Shown: one piece after another, positions 1-8,025 of the stretch
How positions within the stretch are numbered: position 1 is the stretch's first letter
Layout: every line of letters begins with the position of its first letter
NCBI GenBank assembly: GCA_036771375.1
Contig: DAIPHL010000018.1
Span: forward strand, 1 to 22,147
Origin: DAIPHL01 sp036771375
GTDB lineage: Bacteria > Synergistota > Synergistia > Synergistales > Synergistaceae
Direction: 5' to 3'
DNA: 22,147 nucleotides
Program-made: the position numbers and the translations under genes
Notes under the pieces: model-generated
Told to the model about the DNA's origin: nothing
The model's input: only the letters and a program-made list of their open reading frames with translations
The model's database searches: none

Positions 1-882
1 GGTCGGCGTTCGGATGTGGGAAGAAAGAGCCCGCTCTACGCCGCCCTGGGAATGGTCGGCATGAACGGAGCGAGGAAGATCGCGTACGGCGGGAAAAAGA
101 TGGGGCACGAAGTGTATCGCTCCATGAGCGAAACGCTCGGCGAAACGGTCGACCTTTTCGATCTCTCCAGCGCGATTCTAAACCTTCGGCGGAGCAAATG
201 CGACGAAGAGCTGCGCTGTATCCGCGGAGCAGTGGAGATTGCACGGCGCGCCTTTTTGGAACTGCTCGGGGACGTCGCGCCCGGCATGACCGAGAGGGAG
301 ATCGCCGCAAGGCTCGCGTTCTCGATCCTGCGAAACGGGGGCGATTTCAACGCACCTCCGCCGATTCTCGTCTCCTCCGGTGAAAGGACCTCGTATCCCC
401 ATTCGTATCCGACGGACCGGAGAATCGCGAAGGGAGAGCTCGTGATGATCGATTTCGGGGTCCGTTTCGACGGTTACGTGTGCGACATCACCCGGATGAT
501 ATACTTGGGTGACCCTCCGGGCGAGATCGAACGGATGTATTCGATGCTCGTCTGGGCGCAGGCCGAAGCGTTCGCTTCCCTGAAGCCGGGTGTCTTTGTG
601 GCGGACGTGGACGAGACGGCCCGATCCGTCCTTCGCTCGTCCGGGCTCGGGAAGAATTTTGTACACGGCATCGGACACGGAATCGGGCTCGACATACACG
701 AGCTTCCCTCTCTTTCGAGTGCGGTCCGAATGACGCTGGAAGAACGGGACGTGCTGACCCTGGAGCCCGGTTTTTACAGGCCTGGTTGGGGAGGGATGAG
801 GGTGGAGGACGATTACCTGATCACATCCGACGGGGCCGTCTGTCTCTCCAAAGGCTTCGAGAACCGTCTGTACGTAATTTAG
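1..882 (+). CDS. M24-family Xaa-Pro aminopeptidase-like metallopeptidase (5' end cut by window)
   Basis: The pita-bread M24 fold is recognisable and the five metal ligands are visible. Numbering from the GTG at 16, they are Asp146 (MIDFG), Asp157 (CDITR), His221 in HGIGHGIG, Glu250 (LEPG) and Glu264 (RVEDD). The family removes N-terminal residues next to proline in the cytoplasm using two divalent metals. The frame stays open to base 1, and about 290 codons are present against roughly 350-360 for the usual prolidase/aminopeptidase P-like proteins. The true start and part of the N-terminal creatinase-like domain therefore lie upstream, and the GTG at 16 is probably internal. It is the first gene seen of a co-directional run; mltG follows after 57 bases. 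The exact substrate (Xaa-Pro dipeptide or longer peptide) is not decided by the sequence. Confidence 0.9.
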   Translation, partial: GRRSDVGRKSPLYAALGMVGMNGARKIAYGGKKMGHEVYRSMSETLGETVDLFDLSSAILNLRRSKCDEELRCIRGAVEIARRAFLELLGDVAPGMTEREIAARLAFSILRNGGDFNAPPPILVSSGERTSYPHSYPTDRRIAKGELVMIDFGVRFDGYVCDITRMIYLGDPPGEIERMYSMLVWAQAEAFASLKPGVFVADVDETARSVLRSSGLGKNFVHGIGHGIGLDIHELPSLSSAVRMTLEERDVLTLEPGFYRPGWGGMRVEDDYLITSDGAVCLSKGFENRLYVI

Positions 883-939
883 CGATGGGATGCACCGCAC
901 GGGTCGTCCCGATCGACGAACGCGGAGGATTGTCGATCT

Positions 940-1986
940 TTGAATTTTTTGTGGAAATGGGATAAGCTGAACGTAGTTCGGAGTGGTTGGAAGCTCCTGT
1001 CCCTGTGCGCCGTGCTGGCGTTCTGCGTCTGGGGGATCGTCGTCGTGGAGAGGCAGGAGTCCCGCCCTGTCCACTTCGGCCGGGAGATGGAGGTGTTGAT
1101 CGTTCCCGGGCAGAGTGCGGGGGAGATCGCCTCCGAATTCCAGCAGATGGGGATCGTCGCGAGATCGAGGGACCTCGCCGTCTGGATGGGCCGCCTCGGG
1201 ATCGACCGCAAGATACGTCCGGGCTTTTACAGGATCCGGGCCGGTTACGCCAGGGATGTCGCGAAGGCGCTCCAGGAGGCGAAGCCCGATGTGATGCGCG
1301 TGCGCATCCTCCCGGGAGCGCTCTTCGAGGAGCTCGTCGGGGAGCTCGGAAAAACGAGCGGCGACGTGCTTCTCGGCGAAGCTCTGGAAAAGGAGGACAA
1401 CTTTCCGCCCGGGCTTCGGCCGCTGTTGCCCGCAAAACCCGAAGGACGCATCGTCTTTCTGGCTCCGGAGACGTACATGATCGATCCGGGAGATCGATGC
1501 GCGGATCATCTGGTGATGATCGCCACGAGGACCTGGTGGCGCCGGCATGGGGATGCCATCCCGGAGGGCGCCACGGCCAAGGAGTTGCAGGAGGACGGCA
1601 TTCTGGCGTCGATCGTCGAGAAGGAGGCGAAGCTCGATTCGGAGCGTCCGATGATCGCGGGCATCTTTAAAAACAGGCTGAAAAAGGAGATGCCTCTTCA
1701 ATCCTGTGCGACCGTCGTTCACGCGTGGCGCCTGCGGAACGTGAAGGTTCGCTCGCTTCGCTACGACGACCTCAAAGTCGATTCGCCGTTCAACACGTAT
1801 GTGAAAGAGGGCCTGCCCCCGGAGAACATCGGGGTGCCATCGGAGGGCTCGTGGAGTGCGGTGTTGAAACCGGCGAAGACGGAGATGCTTTTTTTCGTCG
1901 CGAAAGGCGACGGAAGCCATGTATTCACCCGGACGTACCGCGAACACATCGCGGTGCAGCGCAAGATCGCGCGGGGTGAGCTCTGA
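940..1986 (+). CDS. mltG: Endolytic murein transglycosylase MltG (YceG-like)
   Basis: Membrane-anchored lytic transglycosylase that cleaves nascent peptidoglycan strands. One membrane helix lies at about residues 18-36. A LysM-like region follows, and then the YceG core with ASIVEKEA, where Glu227 is the expected catalytic acid. IFKNRLKKEMPLQ (242-254) and DSPFNTY...GLPPENI...PS (281-301) are family hallmarks. The length of 348 residues is normal. A TTG at 940 is taken as start, with GGAGG at 924-928; the in-frame TTG at 949 is the alternative. Two usually well-kept blocks look altered: the LQTDPTVIYG-type segment reads LQSCATVVHA, and the GYLFPDTY-type segment reads FLAPETY. The core glutamate is intact, so I infer activity. 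The gene sits between the M24 peptidase and a small DUF4911-like gene 5 bases downstream. Confidence 0.9.
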   Translation: MNFLWKWDKLNVVRSGWKLLSLCAVLAFCVWGIVVVERQESRPVHFGREMEVLIVPGQSAGEIASEFQQMGIVARSRDLAVWMGRLGIDRKIRPGFYRIRAGYARDVAKALQEAKPDVMRVRILPGALFEELVGELGKTSGDVLLGEALEKEDNFPPGLRPLLPAKPEGRIVFLAPETYMIDPGDRCADHLVMIATRTWWRRHGDAIPEGATAKELQEDGILASIVEKEAKLDSERPMIAGIFKNRLKKEMPLQSCATVVHAWRLRNVKVRSLRYDDLKVDSPFNTYVKEGLPPENIGVPSEGSWSAVLKPAKTEMLFFVAKGDGSHVFTRTYREHIAVQRKIARGEL

Positions 1987-1991
1987 AATCC

Positions 1992-2234
1992 GTGGAGAGG
2001 CTGTTGTGCCGCTCACTGGTCGTGCCGCAGAAGGATATTTTCTACATCAGCTGGACCGTCGACGCATACGAGGGATTGGGTTTTTTGCGCACCGATGACG
2101 CAAGGACCGGCGCGGTCTCCCTGCTCTATCCATCCTGTCAGAAGAGCGCTGTGGAGTCCTTGCTGGATGCGTTCGAGTCCGAGGGGATCGAGATACGGCG
2201 CCTCGGGACGAGCGAGGAGAAAGTGGGAGGATAG
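1992..2234 (+). CDS. Small DUF4911-like protein of unknown function
   Basis: An 80-residue cytoplasmic protein starting at GTG 1992, only 5 bases after the mltG stop and 3 bases before tldD, so it is almost certainly translated as part of the operon. The pattern (a short N-terminal strand, FYISWTVDAYEGLGFLRTDD, a hydrophobic strand, then a helix ending in a charged tail) resembles the small DUF4911 proteins found in Firmicutes and Synergistota-type genomes. That assignment is from memory of the family pattern and is not firm. There is no signal peptide, membrane helix or metal-binding motif. The ribosome binding site is weak (GGGGTGAG inside the end of mltG), suggesting translational coupling. 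No function is proposed. Confidence 0.7.
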   Translation: MERLLCRSLVVPQKDIFYISWTVDAYEGLGFLRTDDARTGAVSLLYPSCQKSAVESLLDAFESEGIEIRRLGTSEEKVGG

Positions 2235-2237
2235 AAG

Positions 2238-3632
2238 ATGGAATCGACGGCTCTTTCGAAAATCCGGGATTACGTTTCGAGCCTCCCGGGCGAAAAGACG
2301 GACTACTGTGATCTGTACGTACAGAGCGCCACGAGCCGTGGCATTCTCTTCGAAGACGGGCGGATGGACACCCTTTCGTCCTCGACGAACGACGGCGTCG
2401 GGGCCCGGTTGATCCGGGGAGAGGATACGGTCTACGCGCACGTGCCGGGCGCGACCTCGGCCGCGGCGGCGTGGGCGCTTTCGGAGGCCTGCGGAATGTC
2501 CGGCACGGATATCCGCCGGCTGCCGGAGGGGGAGGATGAATCGTTGTTTCCGGGCACCGTCCCCCCTCCTCTTCCCCGGCTCGACGCGGACTTTTTTCAC
2601 GATCTGGACGGGAAGATGCGCGCGGAGTCCCCGCTGTTGCGCCAGGCGACCTTCCGCTACAGATCGTCCGTCAAGTCCGTCCTGGTGATCAGGGGAGACG
2701 GAGGCCTCGCCGCCGAGGAGAGGACGTACACGACCTTCGCGGTTCACGTGGTCGTCGAGCGGGACGGCTTGCTTCAGACCGGCTACGAGGCCAGGTCTCT
2801 GTCCTCCGGCGTCGAACGATTCTGGGAGGACTCCTCTGCCGAGGAGATCGCGATGGCCGCGCTGAGGCGGGGGCTTCTCATGCTCGATTCGATTCCCTGT
2901 CCGGCAGGCGTCATGCCCGTTCTGCTCGACGGAACCGCGGGCGGGACGATGATCCACGAGGCGTGCGGACACGGCCTGGAGGCGGATATCATACGGAAGG
3001 ACTACTCCGTCTACCGGGATCGGGTCGGAGAGCTCGTGGCGAATCCGCTCGTGACGATCGTGGACGACGCGACGCTCGAGGGGTGCTACGGATCGTACCT
3101 CTTCGACGACGAGGGAACGCCGGCACGGAGGACCGTGTTGGTCGAAGACGGCGTTCTCAAAGGATATATGACGGATATCCTCTCGGCGCGGATGGCCGGA
3201 CTTCCTCTCACCGGCAACGGAAGGCGGGAGTCCTATCGGCATCAGCCGCTTCCCCGCATGAGCAACACCTTCATCACGGCGGGCAACGGCAAAAGAGACG
3301 AGATGATCGCCGGCATGAAAAGGGGGCTGCTCGTCAGCCGGATGGGCGGTGGAGAGGTGAACCCGACGTCGGGGGATTTCGTGTTTTACGTCACGGAGGG
3401 GTATCTCGTCGAAGAAGGAAGGGTGGGCGCCCCGGTCCGGGGCGCGACCCTGACCGGAAACGGGCCCGAGTCGCTGCGGAACATCTCCGCCGTCGGCGAG
3501 ACCCTCGTCCTCGAACCGGGGACCTGCGGAAAATCCGGTCAGGGCGTCCCCGTGACGGACGGCCAGCCGACCCTGCTGATCGACAATCTCATTGTTGGAG
3601 GGTGCGACACGGGCGATGGGTGCCAAGCGTAA
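2238..3632 (+). CDS. tldD: TldD-family metalloprotease (TldD/PmbA system)
   Basis: TldD is the catalytic half of the TldD/TldE (PmbA) protease, which removes leader peptides and unfolded segments in the cytoplasm and takes part in microcin B17 maturation and CcdA turnover in E. coli. The zinc motif is HEACGH at residues 240-245 (His240, Glu241, His245) in the context MIHEACGHGLEAD. The C-terminal block ETLVLEPGTCGKSGQ (421-435) carries the conserved Cys430, expected to be a further metal ligand, followed by GQPTLLIDNLIVGG. The length of 464 residues is typical. The start ATG has GGGAGG a few bases upstream. The partner TldE/PmbA is not in this window. The 3' end overlaps the upstream end of the ftsK reading frame, implying coupled translation. 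Confidence 0.93.
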   Translation: MESTALSKIRDYVSSLPGEKTDYCDLYVQSATSRGILFEDGRMDTLSSSTNDGVGARLIRGEDTVYAHVPGATSAAAAWALSEACGMSGTDIRRLPEGEDESLFPGTVPPPLPRLDADFFHDLDGKMRAESPLLRQATFRYRSSVKSVLVIRGDGGLAAEERTYTTFAVHVVVERDGLLQTGYEARSLSSGVERFWEDSSAEEIAMAALRRGLLMLDSIPCPAGVMPVLLDGTAGGTMIHEACGHGLEADIIRKDYSVYRDRVGELVANPLVTIVDDATLEGCYGSYLFDDEGTPARRTVLVEDGVLKGYMTDILSARMAGLPLTGNGRRESYRHQPLPRMSNTFITAGNGKRDEMIAGMKRGLLVSRMGGGEVNPTSGDFVFYVTEGYLVEEGRVGAPVRGATLTGNGPESLRNISAVGETLVLEPGTCGKSGQGVPVTDGQPTLLIDNLIVGGCDTGDGCQA

Positions 3633-5898
3633 CGTTCGACACAGAAACGTGTCGTCCAGGAAAAATGTCGTCAAACGGACCGGAGGCGGCCCGTCGCTCG
3701 GGGAACGCCTCTTTTCGCTGCGTCCGGATGTCCACGGTGTGATCGAAAGAGTGCGTTTTTACTGCGTCCTCGCCGCATGGCTCCTTTTGGTCGTGGACGT
3801 CTTTCTCGTGTCGAGTCTTTTCACGAGATGGACCGGCTCGCTCGGGACGGCTGCACGAGAGGGGCTGTTTGCGACCTTCGGCGGGGGCGTTCTGATTCTT
3901 CTGCTGTATGTCGGGTATCTCTGCGGCTCGACCATCCTGCGGAAAAAAGTACCGAGGGCGCTCCGCCAGACGGCGGGAACCGTCTTGCTCTATCTCTGTT
4001 CCACCCTCGTGCTGGGACTTTCGGAGATGTTCTCGGGTGCCGCCGCGAAGGGGGGGGCCCTTTCCCTCCTCTCTCCAGGAGCGCTGGGGCGATGGCTGGC
4101 CTCCTGGTCTTTCGAAAACCTCGGTCCGATCGGAACGACCCTGATCGGGTTCGTGACGATCTCCCTCACGCTTCTCTTCTATGGCTTTACCGCCTGGCTC
4201 CAGCCTCTTTTCGACCGCCTTGTCGGTGCGTTTTCGCGCGATGGCTCGAGCGAACGTCCCGCTTCCCCGGAGGAGACGACGGCGGACGCGGAGGAGACGC
4301 GCGAAGACGACGGTGAGCCTGACGATTTCCCGAGCGACGGCCTTGAAGCGGAGAAGCCGGGGCACGACGAATCCGACGCGTCGTTTTTGAAGACGCTGCC
4401 GATCGCGACCGACGTCCGGACCGTGGACGAGATCGAATCGGAGGACGGACCGGCGCCGTCCGCGGGACGATTCCCGCCGCCGGTGGAGATCTACGGAAAG
4501 GAGCATGACGACGGCGAGAGCATATCGGAGGAGATGGCCCGTCCCTGGGGGGAACGGATCATCGATTCGCTCGAGCACTTCGGGATCGAGGCGGATTTGG
4601 CGGAGATCCTGATCGGTCCCACGGTGATACAGTTTCGAATTCAGCCGACCCCGGGCGTCAAGGTGAGCAAGATTGCGGCGCTCTCCAACGATCTCGCCAT
4701 GGCGCTTGCGGTTTCGAGCCTTCGGGTGGAGGCTCCGATTCCCGGAAAACCGTATGTCGGCATAGAGATACCGAACCCCAAGCGTGTCGGAATCACACTT
4801 CGTTCGGTGATCGAGGAGGACGAATACCAGGAGACGGAGAAGACGCTGCCGCTTCCCATGGGGGTCACCATCAACGGCGACCCGATGGTGATCGGCCTCG
4901 AAGATCTGCCGCACCTTCTGGTGGCCGGTACGACCGGTTCCGGTAAGAGCGTGTTCGTGAACAGCTGCATCGTCGGCCTCTGTTCGATGCGTCGTCCCGA
5001 CGAGCTCAAGATGGTTCTGGTCGACCCCAAGAGGGTCGAGATGGCCCTGTACGAAAAACTGCCCCATATCCTGACGCCGCCGGTGACCGACGCGAAAAAG
5101 GCCGTACACGTGCTCGGATGGGCGATTCGGGAGATGGAAAGGCGGTACGGTTGTTTTGCCGAGCTCCGCGTCCGAAACCTCGCTTCCTACAACGAACTCG
5201 TGCTCCCCAGGGATCGCCTGCCGCACATCGTGATCGTCGTGGACGAGCTCGCCGATCTCATGATGACCGCACCCAAGGAGGTGGAGGAGTATATCTGCCG
5301 GCTTGCGCAGATGGCGCGCGCCACCGGCATACACCTCGTGCTTGCGACACAGCGCCCGTCGGTCAACGTGATCACCGGCCTCATCAAGGCGAACGTCCCG
5401 GCGCGCGTGGCGTTTACGCTTCCCAGCATGATGGACTCGCGGACCATCCTGGACTCGAGCGGCGCGGAAAAACTGCTCGGCAAAGGGGACATGCTGTTTC
5501 TGTCCACGCAGTATCCCAAACCGATCCGGGTTCAGTCTCCCTGGATCGACGAACACGCCATCACCCGGTGGCTGGACTATCTGGTCGGTCTGTTCGGAGA
5601 GCCGGTTTACACCGATATCGAACTGCAAGGAGATGGGCCGGCCGGCTTCGAGGAGGCGGCCAACTTCGACGATGCCCTGCTGGACGAGGCCGTCCGCGTG
5701 GTCGTCTCGACGGGAATGGCCTCCGCCAGCGGCTTGCAGCGCCGCTTGCGTATCGGCTTTACGCGCGCGGGGCGCCTGGTGGATATGATGGAGAGTGCGG
5801 GCATCGTCGGCCCGGCAGACGGTTCCCGTCCCCGGGAGATCCTGGTCGACGAGGAGGAGGCGGAGGCGATCCTGGAAAGTCTGAGGGGTTCCGGCTGA
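3616..5898 (+). CDS. ftsK: DNA translocase FtsK/SpoIIIE
   Basis: Septum-located ATP-driven DNA pump that clears the chromosome terminus at division. Numbering is from the ATG at 3616. Four membrane helices lie at about 45-67, 84-104, 119-139 and 170-195. A strongly acidic, low-complexity linker covers about 212-300, followed by the alpha domain. The RecA-like motor has Walker A GTTGSGKS (438-445) and Walker B VIVVDELADL (539-548), then the LATQRPS and NVPARVAF blocks. The C-terminal gamma winged helix (about 685-745, LRIGFTRAGRLVDMMESAGIVGP) is the DNA-orienting domain. At 760 residues it resembles Gram-positive SpoIIIE-like forms more than the long E. coli protein. A TTG at 3592 with no good upstream site is the alternative start; GGAGGG at 3597-3602 favours the ATG, although the spacing is long. 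The gene overlaps tldD by 17 bases. Confidence 0.95.
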   Translation: MGAKRNVRHRNVSSRKNVVKRTGGGPSLGERLFSLRPDVHGVIERVRFYCVLAAWLLLVVDVFLVSSLFTRWTGSLGTAAREGLFATFGGGVLILLLYVGYLCGSTILRKKVPRALRQTAGTVLLYLCSTLVLGLSEMFSGAAAKGGALSLLSPGALGRWLASWSFENLGPIGTTLIGFVTISLTLLFYGFTAWLQPLFDRLVGAFSRDGSSERPASPEETTADAEETREDDGEPDDFPSDGLEAEKPGHDESDASFLKTLPIATDVRTVDEIESEDGPAPSAGRFPPPVEIYGKEHDDGESISEEMARPWGERIIDSLEHFGIEADLAEILIGPTVIQFRIQPTPGVKVSKIAALSNDLAMALAVSSLRVEAPIPGKPYVGIEIPNPKRVGITLRSVIEEDEYQETEKTLPLPMGVTINGDPMVIGLEDLPHLLVAGTTGSGKSVFVNSCIVGLCSMRRPDELKMVLVDPKRVEMALYEKLPHILTPPVTDAKKAVHVLGWAIREMERRYGCFAELRVRNLASYNELVLPRDRLPHIVIVVDELADLMMTAPKEVEEYICRLAQMARATGIHLVLATQRPSVNVITGLIKANVPARVAFTLPSMMDSRTILDSSGAEKLLGKGDMLFLSTQYPKPIRVQSPWIDEHAITRWLDYLVGLFGEPVYTDIELQGDGPAGFEEAANFDDALLDEAVRVVVSTGMASASGLQRRLRIGFTRAGRLVDMMESAGIVGPADGSRPREILVDEEEAEAILESLRGSG

Positions 5899-5899
5899 T

Positions 5900-6694
5900 A
5901 TGCTTTCCCGAGAGCGCCCTCTGCTCGTGACGCCGGACTGCTCCATCGAGGCGGACAGGGTCGGGCCGGCCGAACGGGTCGCAGGGACGCTGATGGTCCT
6001 CGGAGGAAGGAGGCCGGATCCGGTCTGGCTATCGCGTCTTGCCGGGGAGAACTCGTTCGACGTCTGGGGTGTGGACCACGGGGTGGACTGGTGTCGGGAT
6101 GCGGGCCTTCCGCCGCGGAGCGTCGTGGGCGACATGGACAGCGCGTCGCCGGAGGGCGTTCGTTGGGCGAGGGAGGAAGGAGCCTCGGAAGTCCGGTACG
6201 AAAGAGACAAGGACCGGACCGATTTCCAGCTCGCGCTCGCTCTGTATGTGGCAGAGGCCGCACGATCCTCCGATTTGCTCGTCGTCTCGGGCTGTTTCGG
6301 AGGGCGAGCCGACCATCTTTTCAGCGCCATGCACTCTCTTGCGTTCCATGGACGGGGGAGCGCTTCCGGGATTCGCTATCGATGTATGTTGGATGACCGG
6401 GAGGGACTTTTTTTCCTGGAGGGAGGGGACGAGATGGTTTTTTTCTTTCGTGAGCCCCCCTTCGCCCTCTCGCTTCTGTCCTTCAGCGACGAGTGCCGGG
6501 GCGTTCGCATCGGCGGCGGAGTTCGATGGCCTCTGGAGGACGCGCTGCTGAAGAGATCGTCTCCATGGGCCATCAGCAACAGGACGATCGAACCGTCCGG
6601 CGACGTCCGAATCGAGGTTCGCTGTGCCGAAGGGATTTTGGGTCTTTACTGGGTCAAGGAGAAGGGCGAGGAGAGTGGTTCTTCACCTTCATGA
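5900..6694 (+). CDS. thiN: Thiamine pyrophosphokinase
   Basis: Transfers pyrophosphate from ATP to thiamine to make thiamine diphosphate. The N-terminal catalytic domain shows GDMDS (77-81, metal/phosphate site), the KDRTDFQLAL block (104-113) and GCFGGRADHLFSAMHSL (131-147). The C-terminal thiamine-binding domain has the expected SNRTIEP (226-232) and EGILGLYW (244-251) pieces. At 264 residues it is longer than the usual 210-230, mainly because of about 30 extra N-terminal residues before the first beta strand (TLMVLGG). The ATG lies one base after the ftsK stop, so translation is coupled; a GAGGGG sits at 5882-5887. It is the last gene of the run and converges on rpmB with only 20 bases between the two coding regions. 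Confidence 0.9.
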   Translation: MLSRERPLLVTPDCSIEADRVGPAERVAGTLMVLGGRRPDPVWLSRLAGENSFDVWGVDHGVDWCRDAGLPPRSVVGDMDSASPEGVRWAREEGASEVRYERDKDRTDFQLALALYVAEAARSSDLLVVSGCFGGRADHLFSAMHSLAFHGRGSASGIRYRCMLDDREGLFFLEGGDEMVFFFREPPFALSLLSFSDECRGVRIGGGVRWPLEDALLKRSSPWAISNRTIEPSGDVRIEVRCAEGILGLYWVKEKGEESGSSPS

Positions 6695-6700
6695 AGAAAG

Positions 6701-6725
6701 AAAAAAAGGGCCGCTTACACGGCCC
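6701..6725 (-). terminator. Intrinsic terminator of rpmB containing its stop codon
   Basis: On the minus strand the sequence reads GGGCCG, loop TGTAAG, CGGCCC, then seven T residues. This is a 6-base-pair perfect GC stem (6708-6713 with 6720-6725) with a clean T-tract at 6701-6707. The rpmB stop codon TAA (6715-6717) lies in the loop, so the last codons form one arm of the terminator. On the plus strand there is no T-tract, so it should not stop the thiN transcript efficiently. Confidence 0.85.
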
Positions 6726-6909
6726 TGCGAACCTTGGAGGACCGGAGACACTTCGTGCAAATTTTCATCCTCTTGGCCTCCCCGCCCCCCATATCGACCC
6801 TGACGTTTCTCAGGTTGATGAGCCAGCGCCTTCTGGTGTGACGGTTCGAGTGGCTTACCGCATTGCCGGTGCTGGGGCCTCTTCCACAGCAATCACAAAA
6901 TTTGGACAT
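6715..6909 (-). CDS. rpmB: 50S ribosomal protein L28, zinc-binding (C+) form
   Basis: A 64-residue basic ribosomal protein. The family signature is clear: CDCCGRGPSTGNAVSHSNRH at the start, TRRRWLINLRNVRV in the middle and a basic tail. Cys5 and Cys8 plus Cys51 and Cys54 (CTKC) form two CxxC pairs, so this is the zinc-ribbon C+ version, the type that zinc-starved bacteria may replace with a Cys-less paralogue. The start ATG has AGGAGGG upstream (minus strand). A longer in-frame extension upstream has no ribosome binding site and no family similarity. The gene has its own promoter and terminator and is transcribed alone, convergent to thiN. Confidence 0.96.
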   Translation of the reverse strand: MSKFCDCCGRGPSTGNAVSHSNRHTRRRWLINLRNVRVDMGGGEAKRMKICTKCLRSSKVRRAV

Positions 6910-6953
6910 ATCGCATTCCCTCCTAAAACGTACGATAGAAAGACAACTGAAGC

Positions 6954-6982
6954 ATTTTAGCACAAATCGGCCTCTTTGGGAA
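6954..6982 (-). promoter_or_regulatory. Predicted sigma-70 promoter of rpmB
   Basis: Minus strand: -35-like TTCCCA, exactly 17 bases, then TAAAAT preceded by TGTGC, close to an extended -10 element. It lies 45 bases upstream of the rpmB start codon. The -35 match is only 4 of 6. No Zur-like palindrome was recognised next to it. Confidence 0.55.
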
Positions 6983-7434
6983 ATGTTTTCGCGGTGCGAA
7001 CGGGCGAATCCAGCCGATCGATGCGCGGTCATTTGTCGAGGATTTGGTACTGCCGGGAATCGTGCGCGAAATATGGTCCGGCAGGGGCGGCGGGTTCGCT
7101 ACATTTAGGCTCTCGCCCACCGGCGTTTGGGTCTGGGTAGATAAGAGCGTTCTTTTTCCGCTTCTCATTTTGAATGCGACTCTGCCTTACCCGGGAAGAA
7201 GACGGACGGTCGGAACAAAATCCGGTCCGGTTTTCGATTTTTCCCGTTCGCTTCGGTGTCGTGGTCTCGCCGGATATGGTGTGTTGAGCAGCGCTTCGCC
7301 CGACCGGAAAATCGATTTGTCCTTCATCACGTTGCGAAGCGGGCGGAGATCGCCCCCGATCATGCCTGTCGCCCAGGCGAGTGAGTAGAGAAGTAGAGAA
7401 GATGGTGACAGACGGATGAAGTGTTCGGCTTCCG
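6983..7434. other. Gene-free region; possible structured RNA at about 7050-7242 (+)
   Basis: About 450 bases between two divergent promoters, with no frame that looks like a protein. On the plus strand several complementary arms follow one another: CTGCCGG (7050-7056) with CCGGCAG (7078-7084); GGGCG (7085-7089) with CGCCC (7114-7118); GGGTA (7135-7139) with TACCC (7188-7192), extended inside by AGAG, CG and TTC against GAA, CG and CTCT. Then GGAC and CGG (7204-7213) pair with CCGGTCC (7222-7228), followed by TTTT and TTTTT (7231-7242), which resembles an intrinsic terminator. No known riboswitch, SRP RNA, tmRNA or RNase P core was recognised, and no convincing plus-strand promoter was found upstream. 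It could be a small RNA, a 5' leader, or chance folding of GC-rich DNA. Confidence 0.3.
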
Positions 7435-7463
7435 TGGACGAATTTTCGATATTCTGATACAAT
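7435..7463 (+). promoter_or_regulatory. Predicted promoter of the small helical protein gene
   Basis: -35-like TGGACG (7435-7440), a 17-base spacer, and an extended -10 TGATACAAT whose hexamer TACAAT lies at 7458-7463. The coding start is 65 bases downstream. The extended -10 and the exact spacing make this one of the better promoter calls in the window. Confidence 0.6.
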
Positions 7464-7527
7464 ATCCGAAACGCGACGGATCGCGTTTGCACTTTCGTGC
7501 ATGTTGACGATTCAAGGAGGGATCGGC

Positions 7528-7923
7528 ATGGACGTCAGAAACGTCGGAGAAGTCCGCGCTCTTTTCAACAAGGTTTACGAGCGGGCGGCGCGGAACCTGA
7601 AAAAGATCGACGAGGAGAGCCAGAAGAAGGCCATGGAGGCGTTCGGAAAGGCACTTCGTGCCTGTGACAGGGCGAGCGAGAGGATGATCGACAAGCACCA
7701 CGAGAGCGTGGCGAAGTCGGCCAAGATGCGCGCCGAATATCACAAGAGAAAGTACCAGCTCGACAAGATCCGTGCGGCGGCGGAAAAACAGGAGCTCATC
7801 AACGAAAGCGTCATGATACAACGCCTCAACCACAGGAACATGCTGGAGGAGATCCGCGTCGATCAGCTCAACAGAGAGGAAATGCAAAGGGCGATTCGGG
7901 AGAAAAACAGGGATCAGCGGTAG
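7528..7923 (+). CDS. Small all-helical, charged hypothetical protein
   Basis: 131 residues from the ATG at 7528, chosen because GGAGGG lies 6-7 bases upstream; an earlier in-frame ATG at 7501 has no such site. The protein has no proline, threonine or tryptophan, a single cysteine (Cys46) and dense Lys/Arg/Glu heptad-like stretches. It is probably a long coiled coil or helical bundle, with the most regular part about 15-130. There is no signal peptide or membrane helix. It is transcribed alone from its own promoter, with terminator-like hairpins downstream. I do not recognise the family. Its size and charge resemble small structural or nucleoid-type helical proteins, but no function is claimed. 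Confidence 0.75.
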   Translation: MDVRNVGEVRALFNKVYERAARNLKKIDEESQKKAMEAFGKALRACDRASERMIDKHHESVAKSAKMRAEYHKRKYQLDKIRAAAEKQELINESVMIQRLNHRNMLEEIRVDQLNREEMQRAIREKNRDQR

Positions 7924-7985
7924 ACTGCGTTCCGTGTCCTTGAAGGTCGGCCTGGCGCTTCGGCGTGAAAACAGCGCCACGGCTC

Positions 7986-8009
7986 CGAGAAGCATCTCGA
8001 GGGCTTTTT
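7986..8009 (+). terminator. Possible weak terminator after the helical protein gene
   Basis: CGAGA (7986-7990), loop AGCA, TCTCG (7995-7999), then AGGGC and five T residues (8005-8009). The stem is only 5 pairs, with a possible two-pair outer extension past a mismatch. It lies 62 bases after the stop codon. Confidence 0.4.
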
Positions 8010-8025
8010 AAAAAATACGAATTCC

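Noticed and set aside
178..2016. 612-codon minus-strand open frame opposite the M24 peptidase and mltG
   Set aside because: Same reason: low-complexity shadow composition opposite two genes with intact catalytic motifs.
3589..6330. Very long open frame on the minus strand opposite ftsK and thiN
   Set aside because: It lies antisense to two well-recognised genes, has no recognisable domain and shows the Arg/His/Pro-rich composition of shadow frames in high-GC DNA.
7070..7100. tRNA or SRP RNA in the GGTCCGG...GGGTTCGC stretch
   Set aside because: No cloverleaf with acceptor and anticodon arms could be drawn, and the SRP core sequence is not present.
7044..7388. 114-codon plus-strand frame in the gene-free region after rpmB
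   Set aside because: Starts at TTG without a ribosome binding site, has irregular composition and no domain; RNA structure or plain intergenic DNA explains it better.
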